NCBI RefSeq assembly: GCF_031178445.1
Contig: NZ_JAPSIY010000005.1
Span: 1 to 64,000, forward strand
Source of the DNA: Microbacterium sp.
Lineage (GTDB): Bacteria > Actinomycetota > Actinomycetes > Actinomycetales > Microbacteriaceae
Direction: 5' to 3'
DNA length: 64,000 nucleotides
Below are positions 16,860 through 25,141 of this stretch, piece after piece. Each line of letters starts with the position of its first letter. Position 1 is the stretch's first letter. The position numbers and the translations under genes are program-made. A model generated the notes under the pieces. That model had not been told where the DNA came from. It saw nothing but the letters and a program-made list of their open reading frames with translations, and did no database searches.

Positions 16860-17066
16860 ATGAGCACAGAGCACGAACCCGTGTCGATCACCGCGTGCCC
16901 CGACGGCCCGCTCCTCGTGAGGGGTGAGGTCGATCTGCGCTCCCCCGACGGGACGCCGATCGAGCGTCGCCGGCGCACGGTCGCACTGTGTCGCTGCGGC
17001 CTGTCCACCATCAAGCCCTTCTGCGACGGGGCGCACAAGACGTCAGGGTTCCGCACTGACGTCTGA
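16860..17066 (+). CDS. CDGSH iron-sulfur domain protein
   Basis: The 68-residue protein contains the full motif CRCGLSTIKPFCDGAH, giving three Cys and one His ligands for a redox-active [2Fe-2S] cluster. The start is the ATG at 16860 with GAGGAG 4 nt upstream. Bacterial CDGSH proteins act as electron carriers or iron-sulfur stores. It is divergent from the diiron protein gene and probably its partner (inference). The short N-terminal half (PDGPLLVRGEVDL) is typical of the family. Confidence 0.9.
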   Translation: MSTEHEPVSITACPDGPLLVRGEVDLRSPDGTPIERRRRTVALCRCGLSTIKPFCDGAHKTSGFRTDV

Positions 17067-17067
17067 G

Positions 17068-17124
17068 CGTGACCTTCGGCACATCCCGAGATCCGGCGGT
17101 CTTACGTAAGCTTCGGCTATGGCA
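17068..17124 (+). promoter_or_regulatory. Promoter region of the first two-component system with shared 15-mer
   Basis: CGTGACCTTCGGCAC (17068-17082) is an imperfect dyad and recurs at 21029-21043. CTATGGCA (17117-17124) also recurs at nearly the same spacing (49 versus 47 nt). CTTACGTAAG (17101-17110) is a perfect palindrome between them. The shared blocks are candidate binding sites of the adjacent response regulator. Confidence 0.5.
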
Positions 17125-17153
17125 GCGGTCACGGGGCTTCCGCGGGGACGACG

Positions 17154-17840
17154 ATGACGGATCCGATTCGGGTGCTTGTCGTCGACGATCAGGCACTCGT
17201 GCGGCAAGGGTTTCTGAGCTTGCTGTCCCTCAGCAGCGAAGTTGACGTCGTCGGGGATTGCGCCGACGGCGACGAAGCGCTGCACGTTCTGGCGCGCGAG
17301 CAGGTGGACGTCGTCCTGCTGGACCTTCGGATGCCGAGACGCGACGGGATCGCCACATTGCAGACGATGCGGGAGCGGGGCTTCGAGGTTCCGGTTCTGG
17401 TGCTCACCACCTTCGATGACGATGAGCTGGTCTACGCCGCGATGCAGGCAGGCGCCAAGGGCTACATGCTCAAGGATGTGACGTTGGACCAGTTGATCGG
17501 AGGGGTGCGCACTCTGGCGAGCGGCGGCACCCTGCTGCAGCCGGCGCTCTCCGAGCGACTCCTGCGCGCGGTCGCGCGCTCACCGCTGCCGTTCGAGCCT
17601 CGACGCGACGCCTCGCAACTCAGTGACCGCGAACTGGACGTGCTGCGCCTGGCGGCGAGCGGGTGGTCGAATGCGCAGATAGCCCGAGGACTCTTTCTCG
17701 CAGAGGGCACGGTGAAGAATCACATGTCCAGCGTGCTGCTGAAGCTCGGGGTCACCGATCGCACGAAGGCAGTGCTGCGGGCCCTCGCGGACGGCATTCT
17801 CGCTCCGGACGGCGGCGCGGACGAAGAGAGGACCTCTTGA
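17154..17840 (+). CDS. NarL/LuxR-family response regulator
   Basis: The 228-residue protein has a receiver domain (acidic pair at residues 11-12, phospho-acceptor Asp57 in LLDLRMP, Lys in the MLKD loop near 104) and a C-terminal LuxR-type helix-turn-helix (about 158-212; LSDRELDVLRLAASG, then GTVKNHMSSVLLKLG). It is encoded with, and overlaps by one base, the sensor kinase gene. The nearest candidate target is the ABC-2 transporter converging from the other side, a linkage typical of DesKR/LiaRS-like systems. The signal is unknown. Confidence 0.92.
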   Translation: MTDPIRVLVVDDQALVRQGFLSLLSLSSEVDVVGDCADGDEALHVLAREQVDVVLLDLRMPRRDGIATLQTMRERGFEVPVLVLTTFDDDELVYAAMQAGAKGYMLKDVTLDQLIGGVRTLASGGTLLQPALSERLLRAVARSPLPFEPRRDASQLSDRELDVLRLAASGWSNAQIARGLFLAEGTVKNHMSSVLLKLGVTDRTKAVLRALADGILAPDGGADEERTS

Positions 17841-19003
17841 TGGCGACCGACCGGGCCGCCCGCGAAACGGCCGGATGGATCGTGCTGACCAGTGTCGTGT
17901 GCGCCGCGGCGATCGGCGTGGTGGTGGTCTTGGAGAGCATGATCGATGCACCGGGGAACGCCTTTCGACTGGGGCTGTGGTGGGTGGCCTATGCACTGTT
18001 CGTGGTCACGCTGATCGCGATCCATGGCTGGCTGCCGTGGCCGAGGGTGCGGTCGCCTCATCTGCCGCTCGGCGTGCTCATCGGGCTGGCCGCGCTTCTC
18101 GTCCTCCTCCTTCCCGACCAGACGTGGATGCTGACCCTGTTCGTGATGACGGCGGCGATGGCCGCCTTCTTCTGGCCGCCGAGAGCGGTGGCACTGCTCA
18201 TCGCCGCTCAGATCCTGCTCACGCTGGGGATCGCCGTCACGGGTGGCCGGTCTGTCGCGGAGCTCGTCCTCGCGATCGTCGGGTTCGGGAACTTCCAGGT
18301 GTTCGGCGCGCTGGTCGTCTTCGCGGTGCGCAGCGAGGCGAAGGCGCGCCAGGATCTGGCTGTCGCACACGCCGAGCTGCGCGCAACCTCGGCGCTGCTG
18401 GAACTGACGACTCGTGAAGCCGAGCGGCTGCGGATCGCACGTGACCTGCACGATCTCGCCGGCCACGACCTCACCGCGCTCTCGCTGGAGCTGGAAGTCG
18501 CAGGACACCTGACGGCGGACGGTGCGGCCCGGCAGCACCTGCAGCGGGCGAAGACGATCGCCAAGGACCTGCTCGGCTCCATCCGGGCAGCGGTGGGGAC
18601 GATGCGCGGCGAGACTCCCTCTCTGGAGCCCGCACTGCGGGCGCTGACAGCGGACATCCCGGGGCTGGACGTCGCGGTCCACGTCGACCGCGACATCGCT
18701 GTGGACGGCGATCGCGTGATCGTCATCCTCCGCAGTGTGCAGGAGGGGATCACCAACGTCCTGCGGCACTCCGGCGCAGAGCGCGCCAGAGTCGTGGTCG
18801 AGATGCGTGGAGGCGACGTCCTCCTGACGATCTCGGACCAAGGCAGGGGCGTCGACGACATCGTGCCCGGACACGGGCTGACCGGGATGCGGGAGCGTTT
18901 CGAAGCACTCGGCGGTCGCCTCGAGCTGTCGAGTGTGGTCGGCAAGGGCATGACGGTCACCGGCACGCTCCCGCGGAGCGAACCGGCGTCCCCTGGGTCC
19001 TGA
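17840..19003 (+). CDS. Sensor histidine kinase (HisKA_3 type)
   Basis: The 387-residue kinase has about five membrane segments in residues 10-165, a short coiled linker, the phospho-accepting His204 in RIARDLHDLAGHD, and an HATPase domain with NVLRHSGA (N box) and the glycine boxes ISDQGRGVDD and GHGLTGMRER. The ATG start overlaps the stop of the response regulator (TGATG). The membrane part resembles the sensing region of DesK-like kinases, with little extracellular loop, suggesting it senses the membrane or its partner transporter. Confidence 0.92.
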   Translation: MATDRAARETAGWIVLTSVVCAAAIGVVVVLESMIDAPGNAFRLGLWWVAYALFVVTLIAIHGWLPWPRVRSPHLPLGVLIGLAALLVLLLPDQTWMLTLFVMTAAMAAFFWPPRAVALLIAAQILLTLGIAVTGGRSVAELVLAIVGFGNFQVFGALVVFAVRSEAKARQDLAVAHAELRATSALLELTTREAERLRIARDLHDLAGHDLTALSLELEVAGHLTADGAARQHLQRAKTIAKDLLGSIRAAVGTMRGETPSLEPALRALTADIPGLDVAVHVDRDIAVDGDRVIVILRSVQEGITNVLRHSGAERARVVVEMRGGDVLLTISDQGRGVDDIVPGHGLTGMRERFEALGGRLELSSVVGKGMTVTGTLPRSEPASPGS

Positions 19004-19048
19004 CGCGAAGGCGTACCGATGCGCGCATCATGGACGAGCCGACTCTCA

Positions 19049-19969
19049 TCACGTCCTGGCGACCGCGGCCGACCGTCGAGCCGCTCCGATGCGGGTGACG
19101 CGCCGCCGGATGCGGATGGCACCGAGCCAGGCGAACAGGACCGTCGTGCCGATGAGCGACGCCATCACGAACGGTGCGGCGACCGGCAAGTCCCCCACTG
19201 AGAGGTCGAGGCCGAAGTACGCGCGGAGCTGGTCGCGCGCTCCAGGGTCGGCAGCCGCGATGGCATCGAGCCCCTCCCCGGCGAACTCCCGCCGCATGAG
19301 CATCGACGCCTGTGCGAACGGCAGCCCGCCGATCACCGCCTGCGCGCTCGCCGGAAAGGACCCGACGGGGACGTACGCGCCGGCGAGGAATCCGAGGGTG
19401 GTTCCGACGATCGTGCACAGGGCCGAGTACGCCCCCGGGGTGGTGACGAACGACGTGACGAACGCCGACACCGCGGCGAACGCCGCCGCCGTGACGACCA
19501 TGACCCCCACCGCCCTCGCCACGGCGCCGACCGGCAGAGCGACGCCGTCCGCAAGACGGAGATACGTGAGGCTCACCGTCAGCACGCCGAGTGTGATCGT
19601 CACAGCGATGATGAGCGCGGCGCCGAAGTAGCCGAGGACGAGCTGTCCCGGACGGATCGGAGAGACCAGCAGATCGCGGAACCGGCCGGTTGAGGCATCC
19701 TCGACGAACACCCCGAGTGCGCCGAGACCGGTTGTGATCGAGGCCATGCTGACGACGCCCGCGAACATCCACGAGTCCACGAACGCCCTGATCTCCCGGT
19801 GCGGCGCCGATGGGAAGGACTCTTGCAGATCGGAGGTCTGCAGCTGCCCGAGGAACAGTGTGTAGAGCACGAACAGGAGCATCGCCGCCATCAACGAGAA
19901 GAACACCGTCATCCGATCGCGGAAGAACAACCGGAGGTTGCGACCGATGAGCGCGCCCACGGCCTTCAC
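19049..19969 (-). CDS. ABC-2 type transporter permease
   Basis: The 306-residue protein has six predicted membrane segments and the ABC-2 permease pattern: an N-terminal cytoplasmic stretch (RNLRLFFRDRMTVFFSL), a large loop, and GAYVPVGSFPASAQ before the last helix. It overlaps the ATPase gene by 4 nt, and the two form an exporter for a drug, lipid or peptide. Its gene converges with that of the sensor kinase, with 45 nt between them and no clear terminator. Confidence 0.88.
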   Translation of the reverse strand: MKAVGALIGRNLRLFFRDRMTVFFSLMAAMLLFVLYTLFLGQLQTSDLQESFPSAPHREIRAFVDSWMFAGVVSMASITTGLGALGVFVEDASTGRFRDLLVSPIRPGQLVLGYFGAALIIAVTITLGVLTVSLTYLRLADGVALPVGAVARAVGVMVVTAAAFAAVSAFVTSFVTTPGAYSALCTIVGTTLGFLAGAYVPVGSFPASAQAVIGGLPFAQASMLMRREFAGEGLDAIAAADPGARDQLRAYFGLDLSVGDLPVAAPFVMASLIGTTVLFAWLGAIRIRRRVTRIGAARRSAAVART

Positions 19970-20889
19970 GGTTGCACCTCGAGCCCGCGCCGGTCGGTCA
20001 GCGCGAGGAACACATCGTCCATGCGCCCGTGCCGGAACTCGAAGTCCACGATGGCCTCTCGGTGCGTGGCGAGAACGGCCATCGCCTGCGCTGCGCTGTC
20101 GATGCGGACCGTCACGGCTCCGCCTGTCGCCGTGGCTTCCCCTCCCCCTCGCCGGAGGATCGACACCAGCCGCTCAGCGTCCCCTGTGGTGATGGTCAGG
20201 GTGCTGCGGCTGTGCGCTTCTCGAAGCCGGCGAGGGCTTCCTCTGGCGATGGTCCTGCCAGCGTCGATGATGCAGATCTCGTCCGCCTCCTCGGTCTCCT
20301 CCATGTAGTGCGTCGTGAGGAACACGGTGAGGCCTCGACGTTCGCGAAGGAGGCGGATCGTTGACCAGACGGCGGCGCGGCTGGCCGGATCGAGTCCGGC
20401 CGTCGGTTCGTCCAGGAAGAGCAGCGAAGGTTCATGCACGAGCGCGCGGGCGATGTCGGCCCGGCGACGCTGCCCGCCGGACAGGCGGCCGTATCGACGA
20501 TCGACGAACGCCGGGAGGTCGATGAGGTCCGAAAGCTCGTCGATGCGGGAGGCGCTCGTCGATGCGTCCATCCCGTAGAGCCGTGCACGGGTGAGCAGAT
20601 TCTCCCGCACGGTCAAGGCGGCATCCATCATCGATTCCTGGAACACGACACCGATCCGCCGTCGTACCGAACGCGGGAACCTTGCTACATCCTCGCCCGC
20701 CACGAGCACAGTGCCGTGGTCGAACGGGGTCGTCGTGGTGAGGCATCCGATCGTCGTCGACTTGCCCGCACCGTTCGTCCCCAGGAACGCGAAGACGCTC
20801 CCGGCGGCGACCGTGAACGACAGATCATCCACCGCTGCAACGGATCCGTACCGCTTCGTGAGTCCCACCACGTCGATCACATCGGTCAC
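19966..20889 (-). CDS. ABC transporter ATP-binding protein (ABC-2 exporter)
   Basis: The 307-residue ATPase has Walker A GTNGAGKST (about residues 35-43), signature RLSGGQRRR, Walker B LLFLDEPTAGLDP and the switch His in LTTHYMEE, followed by a C-terminal extension of about 80 residues typical of drug-exporter ATPases. The GTG start follows GGAGAGG. It is the first gene of the exporter operon. The 228-bp region upstream, shared with the VOC operon, holds the 15-mer also found before the response regulator gene. Confidence 0.93.
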   Translation of the reverse strand: MTDVIDVVGLTKRYGSVAAVDDLSFTVAAGSVFAFLGTNGAGKSTTIGCLTTTTPFDHGTVLVAGEDVARFPRSVRRRIGVVFQESMMDAALTVRENLLTRARLYGMDASTSASRIDELSDLIDLPAFVDRRYGRLSGGQRRRADIARALVHEPSLLFLDEPTAGLDPASRAAVWSTIRLLRERRGLTVFLTTHYMEETEEADEICIIDAGRTIARGSPRRLREAHSRSTLTITTGDAERLVSILRRGGGEATATGGAVTVRIDSAAQAMAVLATHREAIVDFEFRHGRMDDVFLALTDRRGLEVQP

Positions 20890-21028
20890 GGCCTCTCCGT
20901 CCTCGTATCGCCGACCGATCGCCGGCCGTCGCCCATCTGCGCGATCGACGCTAGGCGCGTGTCACGACCGCGCGCATGTGCCGCCGGTCATGTTCCCGAT
21001 GCGCGCCGGATCGACGGCGAGTTCCTCG

Positions 21029-21083
21029 GACGTGACCTTCGGCACCTGTCCGAATGCCGCGCTGACGCCTACCGTCTATGGCA
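21029..21083 (+). promoter_or_regulatory. Promoter region of the VOC operon with shared 15-mer
   Basis: CGTGACCTTCGGCAC (21029-21043) and CTATGGCATCGG (21076-21087) repeat blocks found before the first response regulator gene. The distance from the 15-mer to the ATG is 89 nt here and 86 nt there, so both promoters may be controlled by the same regulator. Confidence 0.5.
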
Positions 21084-21117
21084 TCGGACCCTCCTAAGCG
21101 AACAGAGAGGTACTGTC

Positions 21118-21555
21118 ATGAACGTCACCAGCGTCTATCCGGTGCTCGCGACCACCGATGTCGCCGCCACCACGGACTTCTACCGGCACCACTTCGGTTT
21201 CGTCACCTCGTTCGAATCCGACTGGTACGTGAGTCTCAGGCTCGCGTCGTGGGAACTCGCGATCCTGCACGCCGACCATCCCACGATCCCCGCCCTCTTC
21301 CGCGGCAGGCAGGCAGGCGGGATCCTCCTCAACATCGAGGTGCCCGACGTCGACTCGGTGCACAAACGTCTCGTCGCCGAAGGGCTCGACCCGGTACTGC
21401 CGCTGCGCTCGGAGGAGTTCGGTCAGCGTCACGCGATCTTCGCCGGGCCCGACGGGGTTCTGATCGACGTCATCACGCCGATACCGCCCGGCGACGGCTA
21501 TTCCGAGCAGTTCTCGGCCGCGGCGCTCGAAGAGACCAGAGGACGGGCGGAGTGA
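21118..21555 (+). CDS. VOC-family (glyoxalase/bleomycin-resistance fold) protein
   Basis: The 145-residue protein is a two-module VOC protein: VYPVLATTDVAATTDFYRHHFGF, here shortened to TDVAATTDFYRHHFGF, opens the first module and FAGPDGVLIDVITP closes the second. Such proteins bind metals or sequester toxic ligands. The ATG at 21118 has AGAGAGG upstream; a much longer frame 5' of it lies opposite the ABC ATPase gene and is rejected. It begins a five-gene operon. Confidence 0.88.
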   Translation: MNVTSVYPVLATTDVAATTDFYRHHFGFVTSFESDWYVSLRLASWELAILHADHPTIPALFRGRQAGGILLNIEVPDVDSVHKRLVAEGLDPVLPLRSEEFGQRHAIFAGPDGVLIDVITPIPPGDGYSEQFSAAALEETRGRAE

Positions 21556-21557
21556 GA

Positions 21558-21968
21558 ATGGCACGCGCATCCCTGGCCCGCTATCGCTTCTGGTTCGTCG
21601 TGGATGCCGTGGTCACCGGCGTGAACGCCGTCGTCTATCTGAGTCTGCACCGCGTGCTGCCCGATGTGCTCGGCTCCTCCGCGCAGCTGTACATCGTGGC
21701 GGGAATCGTGCTGGGGATCGTCACGGTCGGCCTTGTGATCGTCGGGGCGTCCTCACAGCGCTTGCGCGGTCTGCCCGAACTGCTTGTGGCGGTCAACGTG
21801 ACCTGGGCCGGCGGCTCGCTCTTCGTCGCCCTTGCCGACCCGTTCGGCCTGACCGGCTGGGGAACCACCTGGGCGGTCGTGCAGGCGCTGGTCGTTTCTG
21901 CGCTGGCGATTGTTCAGGCGCGTGCCCTGCGACGGTCCGGCACGGTGGGAGCGGGGGTGCCGGCATGA
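21558..21968 (+). CDS. Small four-helix membrane protein
   Basis: The 136-residue protein has four hydrophobic segments (about residues 10-30, 42-63, 73-95 and 100-122), a basic N-terminus and no known motif. It probably starts at ATG 21558, although a GTG at 21552 overlaps the previous stop. The next gene overlaps its stop by 4 nt. I do not recognise the family beyond its resemblance to small integral membrane proteins of unknown function. Confidence 0.75.
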   Translation: MARASLARYRFWFVVDAVVTGVNAVVYLSLHRVLPDVLGSSAQLYIVAGIVLGIVTVGLVIVGASSQRLRGLPELLVAVNVTWAGGSLFVALADPFGLTGWGTTWAVVQALVVSALAIVQARALRRSGTVGAGVPA

Positions 21969-22612
21969 GACTGCCGGCCGCCGAGCACCTCACCCGGGAT
22001 TGGCACATCCACCGCATCGTCCCCGATTTCGTGGTGGAAGACGTATGGGCGCTGCCGGTCGGCGGTCGCGCACAGGATTTCGGATGCCTCGTGGACTTGA
22101 TGACCTCGCACGACGCGGAGGACGAGCACGGGAGGATCGACTTCCTGGACTCGGCGGCGGCGCGACTCCTGTGGCGGCTACGCGATCTGCTCGGACGCCT
22201 GCTCGGACTCGGTGCGATCACCGACAACGCCGGGGTCCACGAACGATACTCCGTCCCTGGCACCGATCGGCAGCTGACCCTGGCAGAGCGCGTCGACGAG
22301 GAGCTGAGGGCGACCGCGGATGGGATTCGGTTCTCGTCGGTGCCGATGAACGCGCTGTACCTCCTCCACGATGAATTCGCCGCCGAGATCTCGAACGCCA
22401 CCATGCACGGCGTGATGCATCTGTCCTGGGTCTCCCTGGGCGAGGACGTCTACGAAGGGCGGATGGCAGTGCTCGTGAAGCCTCGCGGACCGCTCGGGCG
22501 CGCCTACATGGCTGCCATCAGGCCGTTTCGCCACTTCATCGTGTACCCGGCGCTCCTGCGGTATCTCGAGAAGTCCTGGCCGATTCACGCACGCACAGCA
22601 TCGGGGAGTTGA
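21965..22612 (+). CDS. DUF2867-family protein
   Basis: The 215-residue soluble protein resembles DUF2867 proteins, which occur alone or fused to NAD-dependent epimerase-like proteins. Features seen are SAAARLLWRLRDLLGRLLGL in the middle, the segment VYEGRMAVLVKPRGPLGRAY, and a final helix IRPFRHFIVYPALLR. It overlaps the preceding gene (ATGA) and is one base from the next, so it belongs to the VOC operon. The function is unknown. Confidence 0.72.
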   Translation: MRLPAAEHLTRDWHIHRIVPDFVVEDVWALPVGGRAQDFGCLVDLMTSHDAEDEHGRIDFLDSAAARLLWRLRDLLGRLLGLGAITDNAGVHERYSVPGTDRQLTLAERVDEELRATADGIRFSSVPMNALYLLHDEFAAEISNATMHGVMHLSWVSLGEDVYEGRMAVLVKPRGPLGRAYMAAIRPFRHFIVYPALLRYLEKSWPIHARTASGS

Positions 22613-22613
22613 G

Positions 22614-23477
22614 ATGGAACGCATCGTTCAGGTCGGCGCGGCGGAACTGTGCGTCGAGACCTTCGGAGATCGCGGCGGCGAACCGGTGCTTCTCGTGGCA
22701 GGCACCTCTTGTTCGATGGACTGGTGGCCGGCCACGTTGTGCAGGGGACTCGCAGATCAGGGGCTTCTCGTCATCAGGTTCGACCAGCGCGACACGGGGC
22801 GGTCGTCGTACGACCCTCCCGGCCGGCCGTCCTATTCGCTCCCGGATCTCGTCTCGGACTCCGTCGGACTGCTCGATCTTCTCGACCTCGACTCCGCTCA
22901 CTGGGTCGGCTTCTCACAGGGCGGGTGGATCGCGCAGCTCGCGGCGCTCGACCACGCCGCCCGGGTGCGCTCACTGGCTCTGCTTTCCACGCGGGCGACG
23001 GGTCACGGCCCGGCCGACCCCGACCTCCCTGAGGTCTCGTCCGACCTGCTCGAAGCGTGGAGCGCAGCGCCGGCGGAGCCCGACTGGGCGGACGCGGATG
23101 CGGTGATCCGCTTTCTCGTCGACGGTGAGCGCTCCATCGCAGGCGATGAGTTCGACGAGCGCCATGCGCTGAGGATCGCGGAGGACTGCGTACGACGGGC
23201 CCACCAGGTGAGATCCGCCATCGCGAATCACCCTATGGCGGACCAGGGGCCGCGCTGGCGCCATCGCCTCGGTGCGATATCCGCACCGAGCCTGATCCTG
23301 CACGGCACGAAGGATCCGATGTTCCCGGTCGGGAACGCCGCCGCCCTGGAGCGCGAGATTCCCGGAGCGCGATTGGAACGACTGGCAGGGGTCGGACATG
23401 AGATCCCACCGCGGGTCTGGCATCGCGTCACCGAGCTGATCACCCGTCACGTGCACGACGCGTCCGTAGGCCGGTGA
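22614..23477 (+). CDS. Alpha/beta hydrolase
   Basis: The 287-residue hydrolase has the nucleophile elbow GFSQGGW (Ser near residue 103), FDQRDTGRSS before it, a late acidic residue in HGTKDPMFP and the catalytic His in GVGHEIPP. Length and pattern fit the esterase/haloperoxidase-like group. It is one base downstream of the DUF2867 gene and overlaps the transporter gene by 4 nt. The substrate is unknown. Confidence 0.9.
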   Translation: MERIVQVGAAELCVETFGDRGGEPVLLVAGTSCSMDWWPATLCRGLADQGLLVIRFDQRDTGRSSYDPPGRPSYSLPDLVSDSVGLLDLLDLDSAHWVGFSQGGWIAQLAALDHAARVRSLALLSTRATGHGPADPDLPEVSSDLLEAWSAAPAEPDWADADAVIRFLVDGERSIAGDEFDERHALRIAEDCVRRAHQVRSAIANHPMADQGPRWRHRLGAISAPSLILHGTKDPMFPVGNAAALEREIPGARLERLAGVGHEIPPRVWHRVTELITRHVHDASVGR

Positions 23478-24331
23478 ACGCAGTACCGCTGGATGCGCCG
23501 ATGCTGTGGGCCTTGGGCGCCGCCGTGGCTTACGGAGCATCCGATTTCATCGGCGGGGTGACGAGTCGAGTGGAGAAGGTGTGGGCCGTCGCTGCGACAG
23601 GCCAGGCCGCGGCGACCGCGGCGACCCTGCCTTTCGTTGTGGCCACGTGGACGGTGACGCCTGCAGCCGACGTCGGCTGGGCGGTGCTGGCCGGCATCGG
23701 CGCAGGGGCTGGCAACGTCCTCATCTATCACGGGCTGGCCACGGGCCGTGTGATGACCGTCGCGCCTCTCGCCGCAGTCGCTTCCACGACGCTGCCTGTC
23801 ATGACCGACATCATCGGCGGACGACAGCTCAGCCACACGCTGGCGGCCGGAGTGGCCGTTGCGCTCGCAGCCGGATGGCTGGTCTCAGGCGGCGGCGCAC
23901 GGGCGAACGGGAGGTCGGATCGAAAGGTCGTCGCGATCGGGCTGCTCGCGGGAGCGGGTTTCGGGACGCAGTTCGCGGCGCTCGGTCAGATTCCGGCCGG
24001 CTCCGGTCTCGCTCCTCTGGGCATCAGCCAGCTCGCGTCGGTGGTGCTCATCATCGCGATCGCTCGCGCGTGTCGGGTGCATCCGGTTCCCCGGAGGGGA
24101 CGAACGGCGCTCGCCGCGATCTCGGCCGGCCTGTTCGCCGGCATCGCGACGTTGCTCTTCCAGGTCTCCGCTCAGGCCGGATCCCTGACTGTCGCGGTGG
24201 TGCTGACCTCTCTGTACCCGGCCGTCACCGTCACCCTCGGAGCCGCCCTGCTGCGCGAGCGCGCGACGGGGGTGCAGACGATCGGACTCGCGCTGGCTGC
24301 AGCGTCCATCCTGCTCGTCAGGCTGGGCTGA
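23474..24331 (+). CDS. EamA-family (DMT superfamily) transporter
   Basis: The 285-residue membrane protein has ten hydrophobic segments in two EamA halves (ALGAAVAYGASDFIGG in the first; LLAGAGFGTQFAALGQ opens the second), the drug/metabolite transporter fold. It likely exports a small metabolite. The GTG start overlaps the hydrolase stop by 4 nt. As the last gene of the VOC/DUF2867/hydrolase operon it could export the compound that these proteins process (inference). Confidence 0.9.
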   Translation: MNAVPLDAPMLWALGAAVAYGASDFIGGVTSRVEKVWAVAATGQAAATAATLPFVVATWTVTPAADVGWAVLAGIGAGAGNVLIYHGLATGRVMTVAPLAAVASTTLPVMTDIIGGRQLSHTLAAGVAVALAAGWLVSGGGARANGRSDRKVVAIGLLAGAGFGTQFAALGQIPAGSGLAPLGISQLASVVLIIAIARACRVHPVPRRGRTALAAISAGLFAGIATLLFQVSAQAGSLTVAVVLTSLYPAVTVTLGAALLRERATGVQTIGLALAAASILLVRLG

Positions 24332-24370
24332 AAGCGCGTGCACGGCGCAGAATGGTCGACGGCGGTTCGG

Positions 24371-24444
24371 TGGGGCGGGCGGGACTCGAACCCGCGATCG
24401 TTGGGTTATGAGCCCACTGCCTTGACCAGCTTGGCCACCGCCCC
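24371..24444 (-). tRNA. tRNA with anticodon CAU (elongator Met or Ile2)
   Basis: The 74-nt minus-strand gene folds into a standard cloverleaf: acceptor stem GGGGCGG with CCGCCCC and discriminator A, anticodon loop CTCATAA, and T arm GCGGGTTCGAGTCCCGC. CCA is not encoded. The acceptor stem lacks C1 mismatch features of an initiator tRNA, so it is an elongator methionine tRNA or the lysidine-modified isoleucine tRNA; I cannot decide which by eye. TAGGCT (minus strand, 24454-24459) is a likely -10 element. Confidence 0.95.
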
Positions 24445-24477
24445 GTGCGCACTAGCCTACCGAAGCCGACGCAGTCC

Positions 24478-25014
24478 TCAGACCGGTGTGGCGGCGCCGT
24501 GTGTCGCAGAGTGCTCCAGGTAGATGGCCGCGTTGCCGATGAGGCTTTGACGTTCGTCATCGGTGAGCTGTCTGCGCACTTTGGCCGGCACCCCGGCGAC
24601 CAGGGACCCGTCCGGCACGTCCGTGCCGCCGAGGACCACAGCTCCCCCTGCCACGAGGCATCCGCTGCCGATCACGGCGCCGCTGAGAACCACGGCGCCC
24701 ATGCCGATCAGCGTTCCGTCGCCGATCGTGCACCCGTGCACGACCGCATTGTGGCCGATTGAGACGTCTCTGCCGATCTCGACGGCGTGGCCGCTGTCGA
24801 CATGCACGGAGACGTTGTCCTGGACGTTGCTGCCCTCGCCGATCGTGATCGGTGCGGAGTCGGCGCGCAGCACCGCGTTGTACCAGACGCTCGCCCCGGC
24901 ACCGAGCGCGACGGCGCCGACGATGCGCGCGCCATCTGCGACGAAGGCGTCGGGAGCGATCTGCGGACGCCTGTCCGCCAAGGCGAGGACGGATGCTGTC
25001 TCGGCGATGCTCAT
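24478..25014 (-). CDS. Gamma-class carbonic anhydrase-like hexapeptide protein
   Basis: The 178-residue left-handed beta-helix protein begins with ADGARIVGAVALGAGASVWY and has the zinc-binding histidines of the family in VHVDSGH and SIGHNAVVHGC (about residues 71-94). These proteins form trimers; many act as carbonic anhydrase-like or acyltransferase-like proteins of uncertain activity (YrdA/PaaY group). The ATG appears leaderless: TAGTCT on the minus strand ends 7 nt before it. Confidence 0.9.
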   Translation of the reverse strand: MSIAETASVLALADRRPQIAPDAFVADGARIVGAVALGAGASVWYNAVLRADSAPITIGEGSNVQDNVSVHVDSGHAVEIGRDVSIGHNAVVHGCTIGDGTLIGMGAVVLSGAVIGSGCLVAGGAVVLGGTDVPDGSLVAGVPAKVRRQLTDDERQSLIGNAAIYLEHSATHGAATPV

Positions 25015-25021
25015 GTAGGCG

Positions 25022-25027
25022 AGACTA
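25022..25027 (-). promoter_or_regulatory. Leaderless promoter of the gamma-carbonic-anhydrase-like gene
   Basis: Read on the minus strand, TAGTCT ends 7 nt before the ATG at 25014, and no Shine-Dalgarno sequence is present. Confidence 0.55.
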
Positions 25028-25056
25028 CCCTCAGAACCGCGGAATCACGCGGCAGT

Positions 25057-25073
25057 AAGCGTTGCCTTCGCTT
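25057..25073. promoter_or_regulatory. Dyad in the dps promoter region
   Basis: AAGCG (25057-25061) and CGCTT (25069-25073) form a short dyad with a 7-nt spacer about 70 nt before the dps start. It does not match the iron box consensus and may be chance. Confidence 0.25.
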
Positions 25074-25141
25074 GCTTGCGGAATACTCCTCACTGAGTAG
25101 CGTTGGTGTCACACGAGCCCGCAGATCCTCAGGAGGACCCC

